The notes under the pieces: model-generated
Databases searched by the model: none
Seen by the model: the letters and a program-made list of their open reading frames with translations, nothing else
Told to the model about the DNA's origin: nothing
NCBI GenBank assembly: GCA_944320945.1
Contig: CALUJK010000022.1
Coordinates: 1 to 52,896, forward strand
DNA: 52,896 bases
Origin: an uncultured Bacteroides sp.
GTDB taxonomy: Bacteria; Bacteroidota; Bacteroidia; Bacteroidales; Bacteroidaceae
Direction of reading: 5' to 3'
Position numbers and translations under genes: made by a program
Part shown: in pieces, positions 1 to 6,982 of the stretch
Layout of the letters: each line of letters opens with the position of its first letter
Numbering within the stretch: position 1 is the first letter of the stretch

Positions 1-1933
1 CCTTGAACACAGTCAAACGTACTTCATCACAATTGGAATAAACCGTAATATCTGACGGCGAAAAAGGAGTCAACTCATGAGCGATATAGACCATCGGACC
101 ATTATCAACCAGCAGTTCTTTCTTTTCCGATTCACGCTGCGCCATAAACATATAGTAGGAGGTCTTAGGCTGACGGAAAGCATCCATAATACCACCATAA
201 AAAGGATCGGCATGGTATCCTCGCTGATGGTCGAATGAATGCCAAAAACAGGCCCCTACAATCTGGACAGGTTTCTGACAGATAGTCTCATAGCACAAAG
301 TAGGAAAATCCTTTATATAAGAAGGATTCGCATAATGTTCGGCCTGAAGCAACATCGGTACTTCACCCCAACCACGCGCCACACGACTGTCGGAGTTCTG
401 CGCATTCCAATCATCCACATTATCCCCCCACTCACGAATAAAATAAGTCTTATCATTACGAAGTTTTGACTCTATTGGCCGCAGCAGTAAATCATAATAA
501 TGATCACCGGCGGCCCCATGATCACAAGCAGCTATACTGTAAGGATAAGGATATTCTTCACCACAAATCTCCAACGCCCTTTTGGCAAACGTTTCAGGGT
601 AATGAGTTTCGTTCAAAATAGGTTCCCAGAAAAACAAGGATGCATGATTACGGTGGATACGTATCATATTACGTATATCTGAATAAATGCGTTCGGCAAA
701 TATCGGTTCTTTATTCCAAAACTGCCATCCTGGTACCTCTACCAAAGCAAATAATCCCAGTTCATCACAGGCATCCATAAAAGCAGGATCTATCACATAA
801 TGGGTACGGATAACTTTCAAGCCCGCTTCACGCAATTTTTTGGCATCCCGCCACTGTAACGAGTTGGGCATTGCATTACCCAATACTGCATAGTCTTGGT
901 GGCGGTTAGTACCCATAATCTTACCTTTATAAGGTTTTCCGTTCAACCACAGTCCTTTCGTTTTCTTGAATTCAATGCTTCGGATACCTATCCGTTGTCT
1001 GTATCCATCTATTACATGATTCGAAGCATCTTTGATACAAACATCCAAATAATATAAATAAGGAGACTCAGGAGACCACAAATGTGGTGAATCTACAGCC
1101 ATAGCTGCTACAGCATATTCTGCCTTCCCATTCTTCACAAATATTTTCTTTTCAGTCTCCTTTACTATCTGTCCTTGGTTATTCTTCAAAGAAAAGCCTA
1201 CCGTCACACGACAATTTTTTCCCGAAGTATTACGCACATGAGCCTTCAGGTTAACAGTAGCCTGTACCTCAGACACCTTATCATATGAAACAAATACTCC
1301 ACCTCCTGCCACCTCATCTTCATAATTGGCATTTGTTATAAATATATCATTATGAGCCACCAACCAACAATCTCTATAAATACCTCCGAAATAAGTAAAG
1401 TCTAACATGCTCTGTTCCTTACCTACCGGATAGGTAGGATCGTCACTGTTGTCAGCTTTCACAGCTATCACATTATCAACACCAAACCTCAACAGAGTGC
1501 TTATATCTACAATGACCGGTAAATAGCCTCCATAATGTTTTTTTACAACATTACCGTTCACATACACTTCACTTTTCCCCATAATACCCTCAAAGTGTAT
1601 AAACAGTTTCTTACCTCTCAAGCTATCAGCCGGAATAAAATGTTTTCTATACCAAGCCACCCCCTGATAATTTACACAGCCACTAGCCTCAACAGGCAAA
1701 TATTCTAAGCCATGTGGAATGGAAACCACTTCCCATTTAGTATCATCATATTCCACAGCATATGGCATTCCTTCCGCCTCACCTTTCCAGAACCTCCAAG
1801 CCTGATTCAAAGAATAGACTTCACGTCCCATATTTGGCAGCTCATAAAAGCCAGCTGTTGAAAAATGAACATCATCAGCATATCCGCATATGCCCACCAA
1901 TATACATACAAATAACAAGAGTACTCTTCCCAT
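1..1933 (-). CDS. Glycoside hydrolase family 2 (beta-galactosidase/glucuronidase type), secreted; 3' end outside window
   Basis: This is a periplasmic or outer-surface glycosidase that would remove a beta-linked sugar from a glycan. Translating the minus strand from the ATG at 1931-1933 gives an N-terminal signal peptide (MGRVLLLFVCILVGICGYA). It is followed by the GH2 sugar-binding jelly roll (around SIPHGLEYLP and GVAWYRKHFIP), an immunoglobulin-like domain (RIGIRSIEF), and the start of the TIM barrel (GTNRHQDY). The likely acid/base is Glu442 in FWEPILNETHYPE and the likely nucleophile is Glu501 in FIREWGD, so both catalytic residues are present. About 644 residues are in the window and the C-terminus lies beyond position 1. 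A TAnnTTTG box lies upstream. The exact substrate cannot be told from sequence alone. A GH88 tail just upstream suggests the locus once served uronic-acid-containing glycans. Confidence 0.88.
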   Translation of the reverse strand, partial: MGRVLLLFVCILVGICGYADDVHFSTAGFYELPNMGREVYSLNQAWRFWKGEAEGMPYAVEYDDTKWEVVSIPHGLEYLPVEASGCVNYQGVAWYRKHFIPADSLRGKKLFIHFEGIMGKSEVYVNGNVVKKHYGGYLPVIVDISTLLRFGVDNVIAVKADNSDDPTYPVGKEQSMLDFTYFGGIYRDCWLVAHNDIFITNANYEDEVAGGGVFVSYDKVSEVQATVNLKAHVRNTSGKNCRVTVGFSLKNNQGQIVKETEKKIFVKNGKAEYAVAAMAVDSPHLWSPESPYLYYLDVCIKDASNHVIDGYRQRIGIRSIEFKKTKGLWLNGKPYKGKIMGTNRHQDYAVLGNAMPNSLQWRDAKKLREAGLKVIRTHYVIDPAFMDACDELGLFALVEVPGWQFWNKEPIFAERIYSDIRNMIRIHRNHASLFFWEPILNETHYPETFAKRALEICGEEYPYPYSIAACDHGAAGDHYYDLLLRPIESKLRNDKTYFIREWGDNVDDWNAQNSDSRVARGWGEVPMLLQAEHYANPSYIKDFPTLCYETICQKPVQIVGACFWHSFDHQRGYHADPFYGGIMDAFRQPKTSYYMFMAQRESEKKELLVDNGPMVYIAHELTPFSPSDITVYSNCDEVRLTVFK

Positions 1934-2024
1934 AAAAAAACGATTCTTTGACTTATACAAATCAACAATTCTAGCTTTAAATAGGCTTTCAGTTTCTTGT
2001 ATCAAATAATACCTAAACCAGATG

Positions 2025-2032
2025 CAAATATA
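2025..2032 (-). promoter_or_regulatory. Bacteroides-type -7 box for the GH2 gene
   Basis: On the minus strand the sequence reads TATATTTG, a match to the TAnnTTTG consensus. It implies a leader of roughly 85 bases before the GH2 start. I see no clear TTTG at the -33 spacing. Confidence 0.5.
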
Positions 2033-2039
2033 ACCCTTT

Positions 2040-2171
2040 TTATTTACGCATATATCGCGATAAGGCTTCTAAATAGTAATAATCAGCATACACCAAAGGC
2101 ACATCAACCTTGTTACCATGAGGTATGCTACCTACACTATGTTTCAAGATAAAGCTTGCAAGGCAGAAAGC
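2040..2171 (-). pseudogene. C-terminal remnant of a GH88 unsaturated glucuronyl hydrolase
   Basis: The minus strand encodes an open stretch containing FILKHSVGSIPHG, then VPLVYADYYYLEALSRY, ending in a stop at 2040-2042. That is the characteristic C-terminal end of GH88 enzymes, which remove unsaturated uronic acid from lyase products. An in-frame TAA precedes it at 2172-2174. Another frame continues upstream with residues such as LNYAEAMVNAYDN, so at least one frameshift is likely. The rest of the gene is absent, because only about 0.4 kb separates this tail from a repeat element. It is a relic lying directly upstream of the GH2 gene, consistent with a partly deleted polysaccharide utilisation locus. 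Confidence 0.6.
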
Positions 2172-2240
2172 TTACATTTTTCTGTAGTAGCATTAATATT
2201 ATCATATGCGTTTACCATTGCTTCTGCATAATTCAATTAA

Positions 2241-2381
2241 TCAATCCTTCATCCAAAACTCATAATCATCACCATATTCCCAATCTTTAAAATCCAATCC
2301 TAACATGTTCCCCAAATAATAATTAGCATCATGAATGCCATTATAATACTTGGAATATTGATCATCAATGATATTCACCAT
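2241..2381 (-). CDS. 46-residue hypothetical ORF or gene fragment
   Basis: An ATG at 2379-2381 opens a 46-residue frame rich in Tyr, Asp and Asn (ends EFWMKD) that closes with TGA at 2241. I do not recognise the sequence. It sits between the GH88 remnant and the first ~197-bp repeat element, whose left end faces its 5' side. It may be a true small protein, or the 3' end of a gene whose front was lost. No ribosome binding site or clear promoter is visible. Confidence 0.3.
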   Translation of the reverse strand: MVNIIDDQYSKYYNGIHDANYYLGNMLGLDFKDWEYGDDYEFWMKD

Positions 2382-2436
2382 ATATTAAAAATGGAAATAT
2401 CTGTTTTTAATCTTGCAATTTCGTATTGCAACAATG

Positions 2437-2632
2437 AAATATGTATACAAAAGAGAACCACATAGTAAGGTCGTTTGCTTCAAAGCCCTTCGGGCCGTAC
2501 TCCGAACACGTTTCGTCCACGCTCCGAAGCCCTTCCGTCCGTGCTCCGAAGGGCTTCGGAGCTGCACCCCGTCAGAACACCTTCTGAGGCATCATTTACA
2601 TACTTCTTCGCTAAGTAATATATCTACACAAG
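2437..2632 (+). repeat. Interspersed ~197-bp element, copy A (plus orientation)
   Basis: The element starts with an AT-rich end (AAATATGTATACAAAAG). It contains GC-rich palindromic units such as CTCCGAAGGGCTTCGGAG near 2540-2560, then a distal module (CAGAACACCTTCTGAGG), and ends with AAGTAATATATCTACACAAG. Copies C (36240-36437, reversed) and D (49052-49248) have the same order and nearly identical length; copy B is degenerate. Open frames run through the GC-rich core in several phases, but these are composition artefacts. The function is unknown. Confidence 0.75.
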
Positions 2633-3081
2633 CAACATAAAGCGAGAGTTTTGAGAGCAAAAAAATCCTTTACTTGTGAACCATTTTAGCACAACCCCAC
2701 CTCATCTTTGCCGCAGGAAAAGCGTTCTATGATATATCGGCGATCCGCTTGTTTGTTTCAGATTCTTTCCGTAGTTTTTGTAAGGAACTTAAAAAGAATC
2801 ATAAGAGACAGACATTCGTTCTCAAAGACATATAACATTACTTACTGGCAGATTATTAGACCTTGGTTAAATCTGGAACATTCGGCATAGGAGTCTATAA
2901 TAATTTGGTCATAGCATGTTCTGTATCCTTCTCGAAGGACATGGACCGCTTTTCCTTATTCAGACTCCAAGGTTTTCCAGAACCGAACCAAGTAAATAAG
3001 AAAAGTGTAAGGACGTGTCCTTTTCTCTTTTCCGCTTTTCCTCTTGCGAGTGTTAAATAAACCAATATGAACCATTATGAA
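2633..3081. other. Intergenic region without a supported gene
   Basis: Between repeat copy A and the promoter of the zinc-finger gene I see only short open frames with no recognisable motifs. One short perfect palindrome (AAGGACGTGTCCTT, 3009-3022) followed by a T-rich run could be a weak terminator on the plus strand. Confidence 0.4.
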
Positions 3082-3113
3082 CTTGATGCATGTTTGTCAT
3101 CAGGGTAACTTTG
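3082..3113 (+). promoter_or_regulatory. Putative promoter of the nuclease/WYL cluster
   Basis: TAACTTTG at 3106-3113 matches the -7 consensus, and CTTG at 3082-3085 lies 20 bases upstream in the position of the TTTG -33 box. It is the only good promoter match upstream of the tightly spaced genes from 3208 onward. Confidence 0.5.
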
Positions 3114-3207
3114 AATTTTAACAACCCGGCTTATGAAAACAAGTATCATCGCCTGTCTGTTCATACTTTTCGGAATAACGAAAGCAAACAGACCAAAAAT
3201 TATTACT

Positions 3208-3465
3208 ATGGAAAAGAAAAATTATTACTGTGAGTATTGCGGGAAAAAGTTTCCCGACGTGCGTACTTTAACCTCCGCCACCTGCACATACCATCCGGAT
3301 GGCAGTAACAAAGGCCGCCACAAACTGTATGAAGGAACGGAAAAGAAAGAATACACCTGCAAGTATTGCGGGAAGAAGTTCCCTTCCATCATGGTGATGG
3401 TAGGCGGACAGTGTGTGAATCATCCGAACGGAATGAATAAGGGAAGGCATGCGCCGGCGCTGTAA
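3208..3465 (+). CDS. Small protein with two tandem C-x2-C ... C-x2-H zinc-finger repeats
   Basis: The 85-residue product has two copies of one motif: YCEYCGKKFP followed by CTYHPDGSNKGRH, then TCKYCGKKFP followed by CVNHPNGMNKGRH. Each copy supplies two Cys, then a Cys and one or two His, enough for one zinc ion. I chose the ATG at 3208 because the conserved-looking part begins at MEKKNYYCEYCG. An in-frame ATG at 3133 would add 25 residues with a hydrophobic stretch, which suits a cytoplasmic zinc finger less well. It is the first gene of a co-directional cluster, 24 bases before a second zinc-binding protein. Its role could be nucleic-acid or protein binding; the precise function is unknown. 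Confidence 0.7.
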   Translation: MEKKNYYCEYCGKKFPDVRTLTSATCTYHPDGSNKGRHKLYEGTEKKEYTCKYCGKKFPSIMVMVGGQCVNHPNGMNKGRHAPAL

Positions 3466-3489
3466 CTACCCTATTATACCTAATTATAT

Positions 3490-3702
3490 ATGTTTAAAGG
3501 CATTGCTTTATTCAAGTGTAGTCAATGTGGCGAAAAATTCAGAGCTCCTGACATCGAATATTGTGCCACTATATATTCTATGCCACAGAAATGCCCGAAG
3601 TGCGGAAGCATAAGGACAAGACCGGTCAGCCTGTTTGGAAAGTTGACGGAAGGGGTTTATCGGGGGATTTGGGAAAGAATGGAGAAAGAACAGAAGGAAT
3701 AA
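3490..3702 (+). CDS. Zinc-ribbon small protein
   Basis: This is a 70-residue protein with a classic zinc ribbon: CSQCGEKF near residues 10-17 and CPKCGS near residues 35-40, followed by a basic and then acidic helical tail (ERMEKEQKE). Zinc ribbons of this size usually bind nucleic acid or act as adaptors. It lies 24 bases after the double zinc-finger gene and 16 bases before the coiled-coil gene, so the three are probably co-transcribed. No catalytic residues are visible. It is an uncharacterised member of the cluster. Confidence 0.7.
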   Translation: MFKGIALFKCSQCGEKFRAPDIEYCATIYSMPQKCPKCGSIRTRPVSLFGKLTEGVYRGIWERMEKEQKE

Positions 3703-3718
3703 GTAATATTTTTATAGT

Positions 3719-4546
3719 ATGAATAACGAATTGAAAGCCCGAATCGAACAAGCGGACGCGAAGCTGGCAAGGGCTAAGGAGACATTATTAGTAGTGTCTA
3801 CTGCGTTAAACAGGGATATAGAAAGATTTGGAACTTACCGTCGGAATGTACTGAAGAACACCGTGGGCAGGTTCAAGAAGGACTTGGACGTATTGGGCAA
3901 GAAGTTGAAGGGAGGTGCGTATGCCATACCCGAAGGCATCGAAATGCCGGACGTGGCAGCACTGTCTTTCCAAGAAATCAACTTCACCTCCGACCAGAAG
4001 TGGCGCATTGCGGACGGCGTGGGCAAGGCAGCGCTCATCGGCACGAACAAGGTGCTGGAGATGATGTCGCGGCGCAAAGGGTGGAATTTCACCCCAAGTA
4101 AGAATACGGGAGGCGGGAACTCCGGCATCTGGTGGCTGGATCTGTTGCAGGCCGGATTGGGAATCGCTGCTGCCGTGGCCGAGAAAAAAGCACAAGAAGA
4201 AACCGCAGTGCAACAGTACGAGGCCGAGACGGGCGTCTTGTGCAAAAAGGTGGATGCGCAGATTGTTTTTTGCAACTCCATCTCCAGTCGGTTGAAAGAA
4301 CTCATTTTCGTTTCAGATGAACTAGAGAAGCATTGCGTGGCGGAACTGGAGAAGCTGGAAAGCGTGATGGAAGCGTTCGATGTGGAAAATCGCACGCATT
4401 TAGGCTATTACCAGTCCGCAAGCATCTTGATAAAAGGCATCAGCGAACTGTCGAAAGTGGAAATCTTGGACTCCAACAACCAACTTTCGCTGCTTGACCA
4501 GCAATACATCGTGAAATCACGGAAGTTATTAACCGAATCATTGTAA
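3719..4546 (+). CDS. Hypothetical coiled-coil protein with a central Gly-rich hydrophobic stretch
   Basis: The 275-residue product begins and ends with charged heptad-like helices (residues 1-60 and about 165-275). Between them is a Gly-rich, Trp-containing segment (KNTGGGNSGIWWLDLLQAG, then LGIAAAVAEKK around residues 127-157) that could insert into or touch a membrane. There is no signal peptide. I do not recognise a family. It is separated by only 5 bases from the next coiled-coil gene, so the two products may form a complex. GC content is higher than in the flanking repeat and intergenic DNA. A structural or membrane-associated role is an inference; no enzyme motif is visible. Confidence 0.65.
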   Translation: MNNELKARIEQADAKLARAKETLLVVSTALNRDIERFGTYRRNVLKNTVGRFKKDLDVLGKKLKGGAYAIPEGIEMPDVAALSFQEINFTSDQKWRIADGVGKAALIGTNKVLEMMSRRKGWNFTPSKNTGGGNSGIWWLDLLQAGLGIAAAVAEKKAQEETAVQQYEAETGVLCKKVDAQIVFCNSISSRLKELIFVSDELEKHCVAELEKLESVMEAFDVENRTHLGYYQSASILIKGISELSKVEILDSNNQLSLLDQQYIVKSRKLLTESL

Positions 4547-4551
4547 CAATC

Positions 4552-4968
4552 ATGGAAAAGAATAAGAATCCGGAAAACGCGGGAGGTGAGAAAAAACTAG
4601 ATCCGCAACAGACGCTCAATACGCTGAATAATTTATATAATATGTATGCGACGTTGGAGGAAGTGAGGGAAGCCAACCGTACGGAACGTGAACGCATCCA
4701 AGCCGAAAAGGAAAAAGCTTTGGCGCAGATAGAAGCGACCAAAGCCGTGCTAATGAACTATCTGAACCGGAGCTTCGATGAAAGGGCATCCATCTTCAAA
4801 AAGGACTTTGAGGCCATTGATACAGCCATCGCCAACAACAACATGGAGGCCCTGGCCCTGATGGTGCAAAGCGTCAACACGCTGGCTGCCCAATCGCCGT
4901 TCAAAGCCTTGGTGGATCTGGCTCAAGTGAAACGAAACTTTTTGACCAACGATGAAGTGGAAATCTGA
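4552..4968 (+). CDS. Hypothetical coiled-coil protein, partner candidate of the preceding gene
   Basis: This is a 138-residue, highly charged helical protein. A long coiled coil (from TLEEVREANRTERERIQAEK) is followed by a shorter helical segment containing KKDFEAIDTAIANNN. It has no signal peptide, membrane helix or known motif. The start at 4552 lies 5 bases after the stop of the 275-residue coiled-coil gene, which suggests translational coupling and a shared complex. A 47-residue protein follows after 43 bases. The function is unknown. Confidence 0.65.
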   Translation: MEKNKNPENAGGEKKLDPQQTLNTLNNLYNMYATLEEVREANRTERERIQAEKEKALAQIEATKAVLMNYLNRSFDERASIFKKDFEAIDTAIANNNMEALALMVQSVNTLAAQSPFKALVDLAQVKRNFLTNDEVEI

Positions 4969-5011
4969 CGTCGTGGTTTGATTTTATGTATAACGCTTAA
5001 TTTAAAATGTT

Positions 5012-5155
5012 ATGGGAAAGAAAATGGAAAAGTTTAAAACGGGAACAGAGAAAACCGTTAAAACAGCAGGAAAAGTAGCTACGGTGGCAACCCTCATTAT
5101 TAAAACTGGTGAACTGATATTGGACACCATGAATAAGAATAAGAATAAGAAATAG
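5012..5155 (+). CDS. 47-residue amphipathic small protein
   Basis: This short frame starts with MGKKMEKFKTGTEKTVKTAG, continues through a hydrophobic helix (VATVATLIIKTGELILDTM), and ends in a basic Asn-Lys tail. The tail is encoded by an imperfect hexanucleotide repeat (AATAAG units, 5131-5152). The layout, a basic N-terminus, a single helix and a basic tail, suits a small membrane-associated or scaffold peptide. It follows two coiled-coil genes in the same direction. It could be a real member of the cluster; I cannot assign a family. Confidence 0.5.
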   Translation: MGKKMEKFKTGTEKTVKTAGKVATVATLIIKTGELILDTMNKNKNKK

Positions 5156-5265
5156 AGAAGAAAGTGAAAGAACAAAATAAGAGCTTCTTATTTGACACAG
5201 AGTGGAAAGTCGGGTAAAAGATAGGGACAGCTCTTATGTAGTGTGTAACCAATCATTTTCAGATT

Positions 5266-5487
5266 ATGTCCAAAGTATTCCAAATCATCCCCAAGCGCAT
5301 CAAGCGCGTGAATGGCACCGTCCTTACCCCGGAGATGGTTGTCACCGTTACTACCCAGATGCACACGTCCACTCCGTTCTACAACGGCGCGAAGGAAGTG
5401 CAGGAAGCCTACATGCGGCTGTACAACTTCGACTACAAGAAGGCGTGCTGCTCGGTGAATGACTTCGAGTTTAAGAAGTTAGATTAA
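5266..5487 (+). CDS. 73-residue hypothetical protein
   Basis: The product (MSKVFQIIPKRIKRVNGTVL at the N-terminus, SVNDFEFKKLD at the C-terminus) is basic at its front. It looks like a compact alpha/beta domain with NGTVLTPEMVVTV. I do not recognise a family. I preferred this frame over an overlapping one because its composition is protein-like and it is preceded by a short gap in line with its neighbours. It lies between the 47-residue gene and the LHH nuclease, so an immunity or accessory function is conceivable but not shown. Confidence 0.6.
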   Translation: MSKVFQIIPKRIKRVNGTVLTPEMVVTVTTQMHTSTPFYNGAKEVQEAYMRLYNFDYKKACCSVNDFEFKKLD

Positions 5488-5494
5488 GATTTTT

Positions 5495-5550
5495 ATTTTG
5501 CTTGTGCTGCATTTTGGCGTAACAACCGACTATGTTTGCACAAGCAAAAT
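5495..5550. repeat. Perfect 13-bp inverted repeat upstream of the LHH nuclease
   Basis: ATTTTGCTTGTGC at 5495-5507 is the exact reverse complement of GCACAAGCAAAAT at 5538-5550, with a 30-base loop. It lies in the 82-base gap between the 73-residue gene and the nuclease. It could be an RNA hairpin tuning nuclease expression or an operator for a dimeric regulator such as the WYL protein encoded downstream. It lacks a T-tract, so it is not a typical terminator. Confidence 0.6.
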
Positions 5551-5569
5551 CATTTAAAGAAGATGACAC

Positions 5570-6028
5570 ATGAAAGATTTCAGAAAGAAAATCCAGCAAA
5601 CAACCGGATGGTCGGACGCCATCGTCAACGCCATTCAAAGTGAAGAAGAAGCGCGCATCTACATGGATGCCGGACTAAAAGAGGCCAAGGTGAACGGAAA
5701 GCCTGCCCTGATACAACCCCGGATAGACCCGGACTATCTGATGCCGGAATGGTGGATACGTGAGCACGGGGAGAGCTGGCGCGGGTGGAGCAATAACGAC
5801 TTGATGGGCGAAGGCTATCCCCCGCACGACGAGAACGGAGACCCTTACGAACTGCACCACATCGGGCAATGGACCGATTCGCCTCTTGCCGAACTGCCCT
5901 GGTCGCAACACCGCGAACAGGGAAATTACACCGTGTTGCACACTTTGGACGACTATTCCGACATTGACCGCAGAGAGTTTGAGAAAGAAAAGACTGCACA
6001 TTGGATAGCAAGACATCGGATGTTTTAA
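5570..6028 (+). CDS. LHH-family HNH/Endo VII nuclease, stand-alone toxin-like
   Basis: The C-terminal half carries the LHH signature of the HNH/endonuclease VII superfamily found in polymorphic toxins: YELHHIGQWTDSPLAELP, with Leu95-His96-His97 and Gln100. It is followed by QHREQGNYTVLH with His114, Asn119 and His124 as further metal or catalytic residues. Such enzymes cut DNA. Residues 1-90 form a separate N-terminal part containing PRIDPDYLMPEWWIREHGE. In polymorphic toxins the LHH domain sits at the end of long secreted proteins. Here it is a 152-residue protein with no signal peptide, inside a cluster of small zinc-binding and coiled-coil proteins and next to a WYL regulator. That fits an intracellular conflict or defence role, which is an inference. 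Confidence 0.75.
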   Translation: MKDFRKKIQQTTGWSDAIVNAIQSEEEARIYMDAGLKEAKVNGKPALIQPRIDPDYLMPEWWIREHGESWRGWSNNDLMGEGYPPHDENGDPYELHHIGQWTDSPLAELPWSQHREQGNYTVLHTLDDYSDIDRREFEKEKTAHWIARHRMF

Positions 6029-6070
6029 ACTCAGATTAAGCTAAACGACATCAGTAAGAAATAAAGGACT

Positions 6071-6982
6071 ATGACTAAAGATTTATTTGACAAATATATC
6101 TGGCTGGTGGACACTATCTACCGGGCAGGAAAAATCACATTTGAAGAGATTAATGAGCGGTGGCTTCGCTCCAAGCTGAGTGACGGGAAAGATATCCCGC
6201 TAAGGACATTCCATAACTGGCGTATCGCCATTGAGCAAGTGTTTGACATCAACATAGAATGTAACCGCAGAGGAGGATATTATTACTACATAGAAAATGT
6301 GGACGACATCGAAAAAGGAGGCATCCGCAACTGGCTGCTCAACACGTTTGCCGTGAATAATCTGATTAATGAAAGCCATCACCTGAAACGGAGAATATTG
6401 TTCGAAGAAATACCGTCGGGACAACAGTTTCTTACCCCAATTATCGAAGCTATGCGCGACGGGCTGGAGATAGAATTGTGCCACCAAAGTTATTGGTATG
6501 ACGAACCGATGACGTACACGGTGCAGCCTTATTGCGTAAAAGTGTTCAAACAGCGGTGGTATGTAGTGGGCTTTTGCAAAGAACGCGATGCCATACGGAC
6601 GTTCTCACTGGACCGGATTCACCAACTGATAACGTTAGAAAGCAAATTTACATATCCGAAAGGCTTTGACCCGGCAGCGTTCTTTACCGACAGTTTCGGA
6701 ATCATTGTAGAAGAGGGAGAAGTGGAAACTATCCGCATTAAAGTGTATGGGATGCATCGTTTATATATGCGTGCTTTGCCTTTACATCATTCACAACAAG
6801 AGGTAGAAACTACGGATGAGTTCTCCATATTTGAATATCGTATGAAACAGACGTTTGACTTGAAGCAGGAACTGCTGTCCAAAGGGAAGGACATCGAGGT
6901 GCTGTCCCCTTCTTCATTTCGGGAGGAAATGGCAAAAGCGATCCAAGAAATGGCTGCTTTATATCAGCCGCACTTGAAATGA
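6071..6982 (+). CDS. WYL-domain transcriptional regulator
   Basis: This is a 303-residue protein with an N-terminal winged-helix-like DNA-binding part (residues about 1-75, WRIAIEQVFDINIECN). A WYL domain follows around residues 130-200 (YTVQPYCVKVFKQRWYVVGF, FSLDRIHQL), then a WCX-type C-terminal extension (ending EEMAKAIQEMAALY). WYL proteins sense ligands, possibly nucleic-acid fragments, and often control phage-defence and other conflict operons. It closes the cluster 42 bases after the LHH nuclease in the same direction, and so may autoregulate it. Its 3' end overlaps the convergent patatin gene by 19 bases. Confidence 0.85.
   Translation: MTKDLFDKYIWLVDTIYRAGKITFEEINERWLRSKLSDGKDIPLRTFHNWRIAIEQVFDINIECNRRGGYYYYIENVDDIEKGGIRNWLLNTFAVNNLINESHHLKRRILFEEIPSGQQFLTPIIEAMRDGLEIELCHQSYWYDEPMTYTVQPYCVKVFKQRWYVVGFCKERDAIRTFSLDRIHQLITLESKFTYPKGFDPAAFFTDSFGIIVEEGEVETIRIKVYGMHRLYMRALPLHHSQQEVETTDEFSIFEYRMKQTFDLKQELLSKGKDIEVLSPSSFREEMAKAIQEMAALYQPHLK

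Noticed and set aside
2413-2640. Open frames of 60-90 codons running through repeat copy A
   Set aside because: The GC-rich palindromes remove stop codons in several frames. The same effect is seen at 36241-36492, 18174-18443 and 49090-49344. No protein-like motifs are present.
2708-3060. Two overlapping short frames in the gap before the zinc-finger gene
   Set aside because: No recognisable motif, weak composition, and no promoter that fits them.
5202-5462. 86-codon frame overlapping the 73-residue gene
   Set aside because: It lies out of phase over the 73-residue frame, has His/Arg/Pro-rich antiphase composition, and leaves the better frame without a start.
5495-5550. Possible invertible promoter
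   Set aside because: The arms are only 30 bases apart, too close for a Bacteroides phase-variable promoter segment, and no promoter lies inside.
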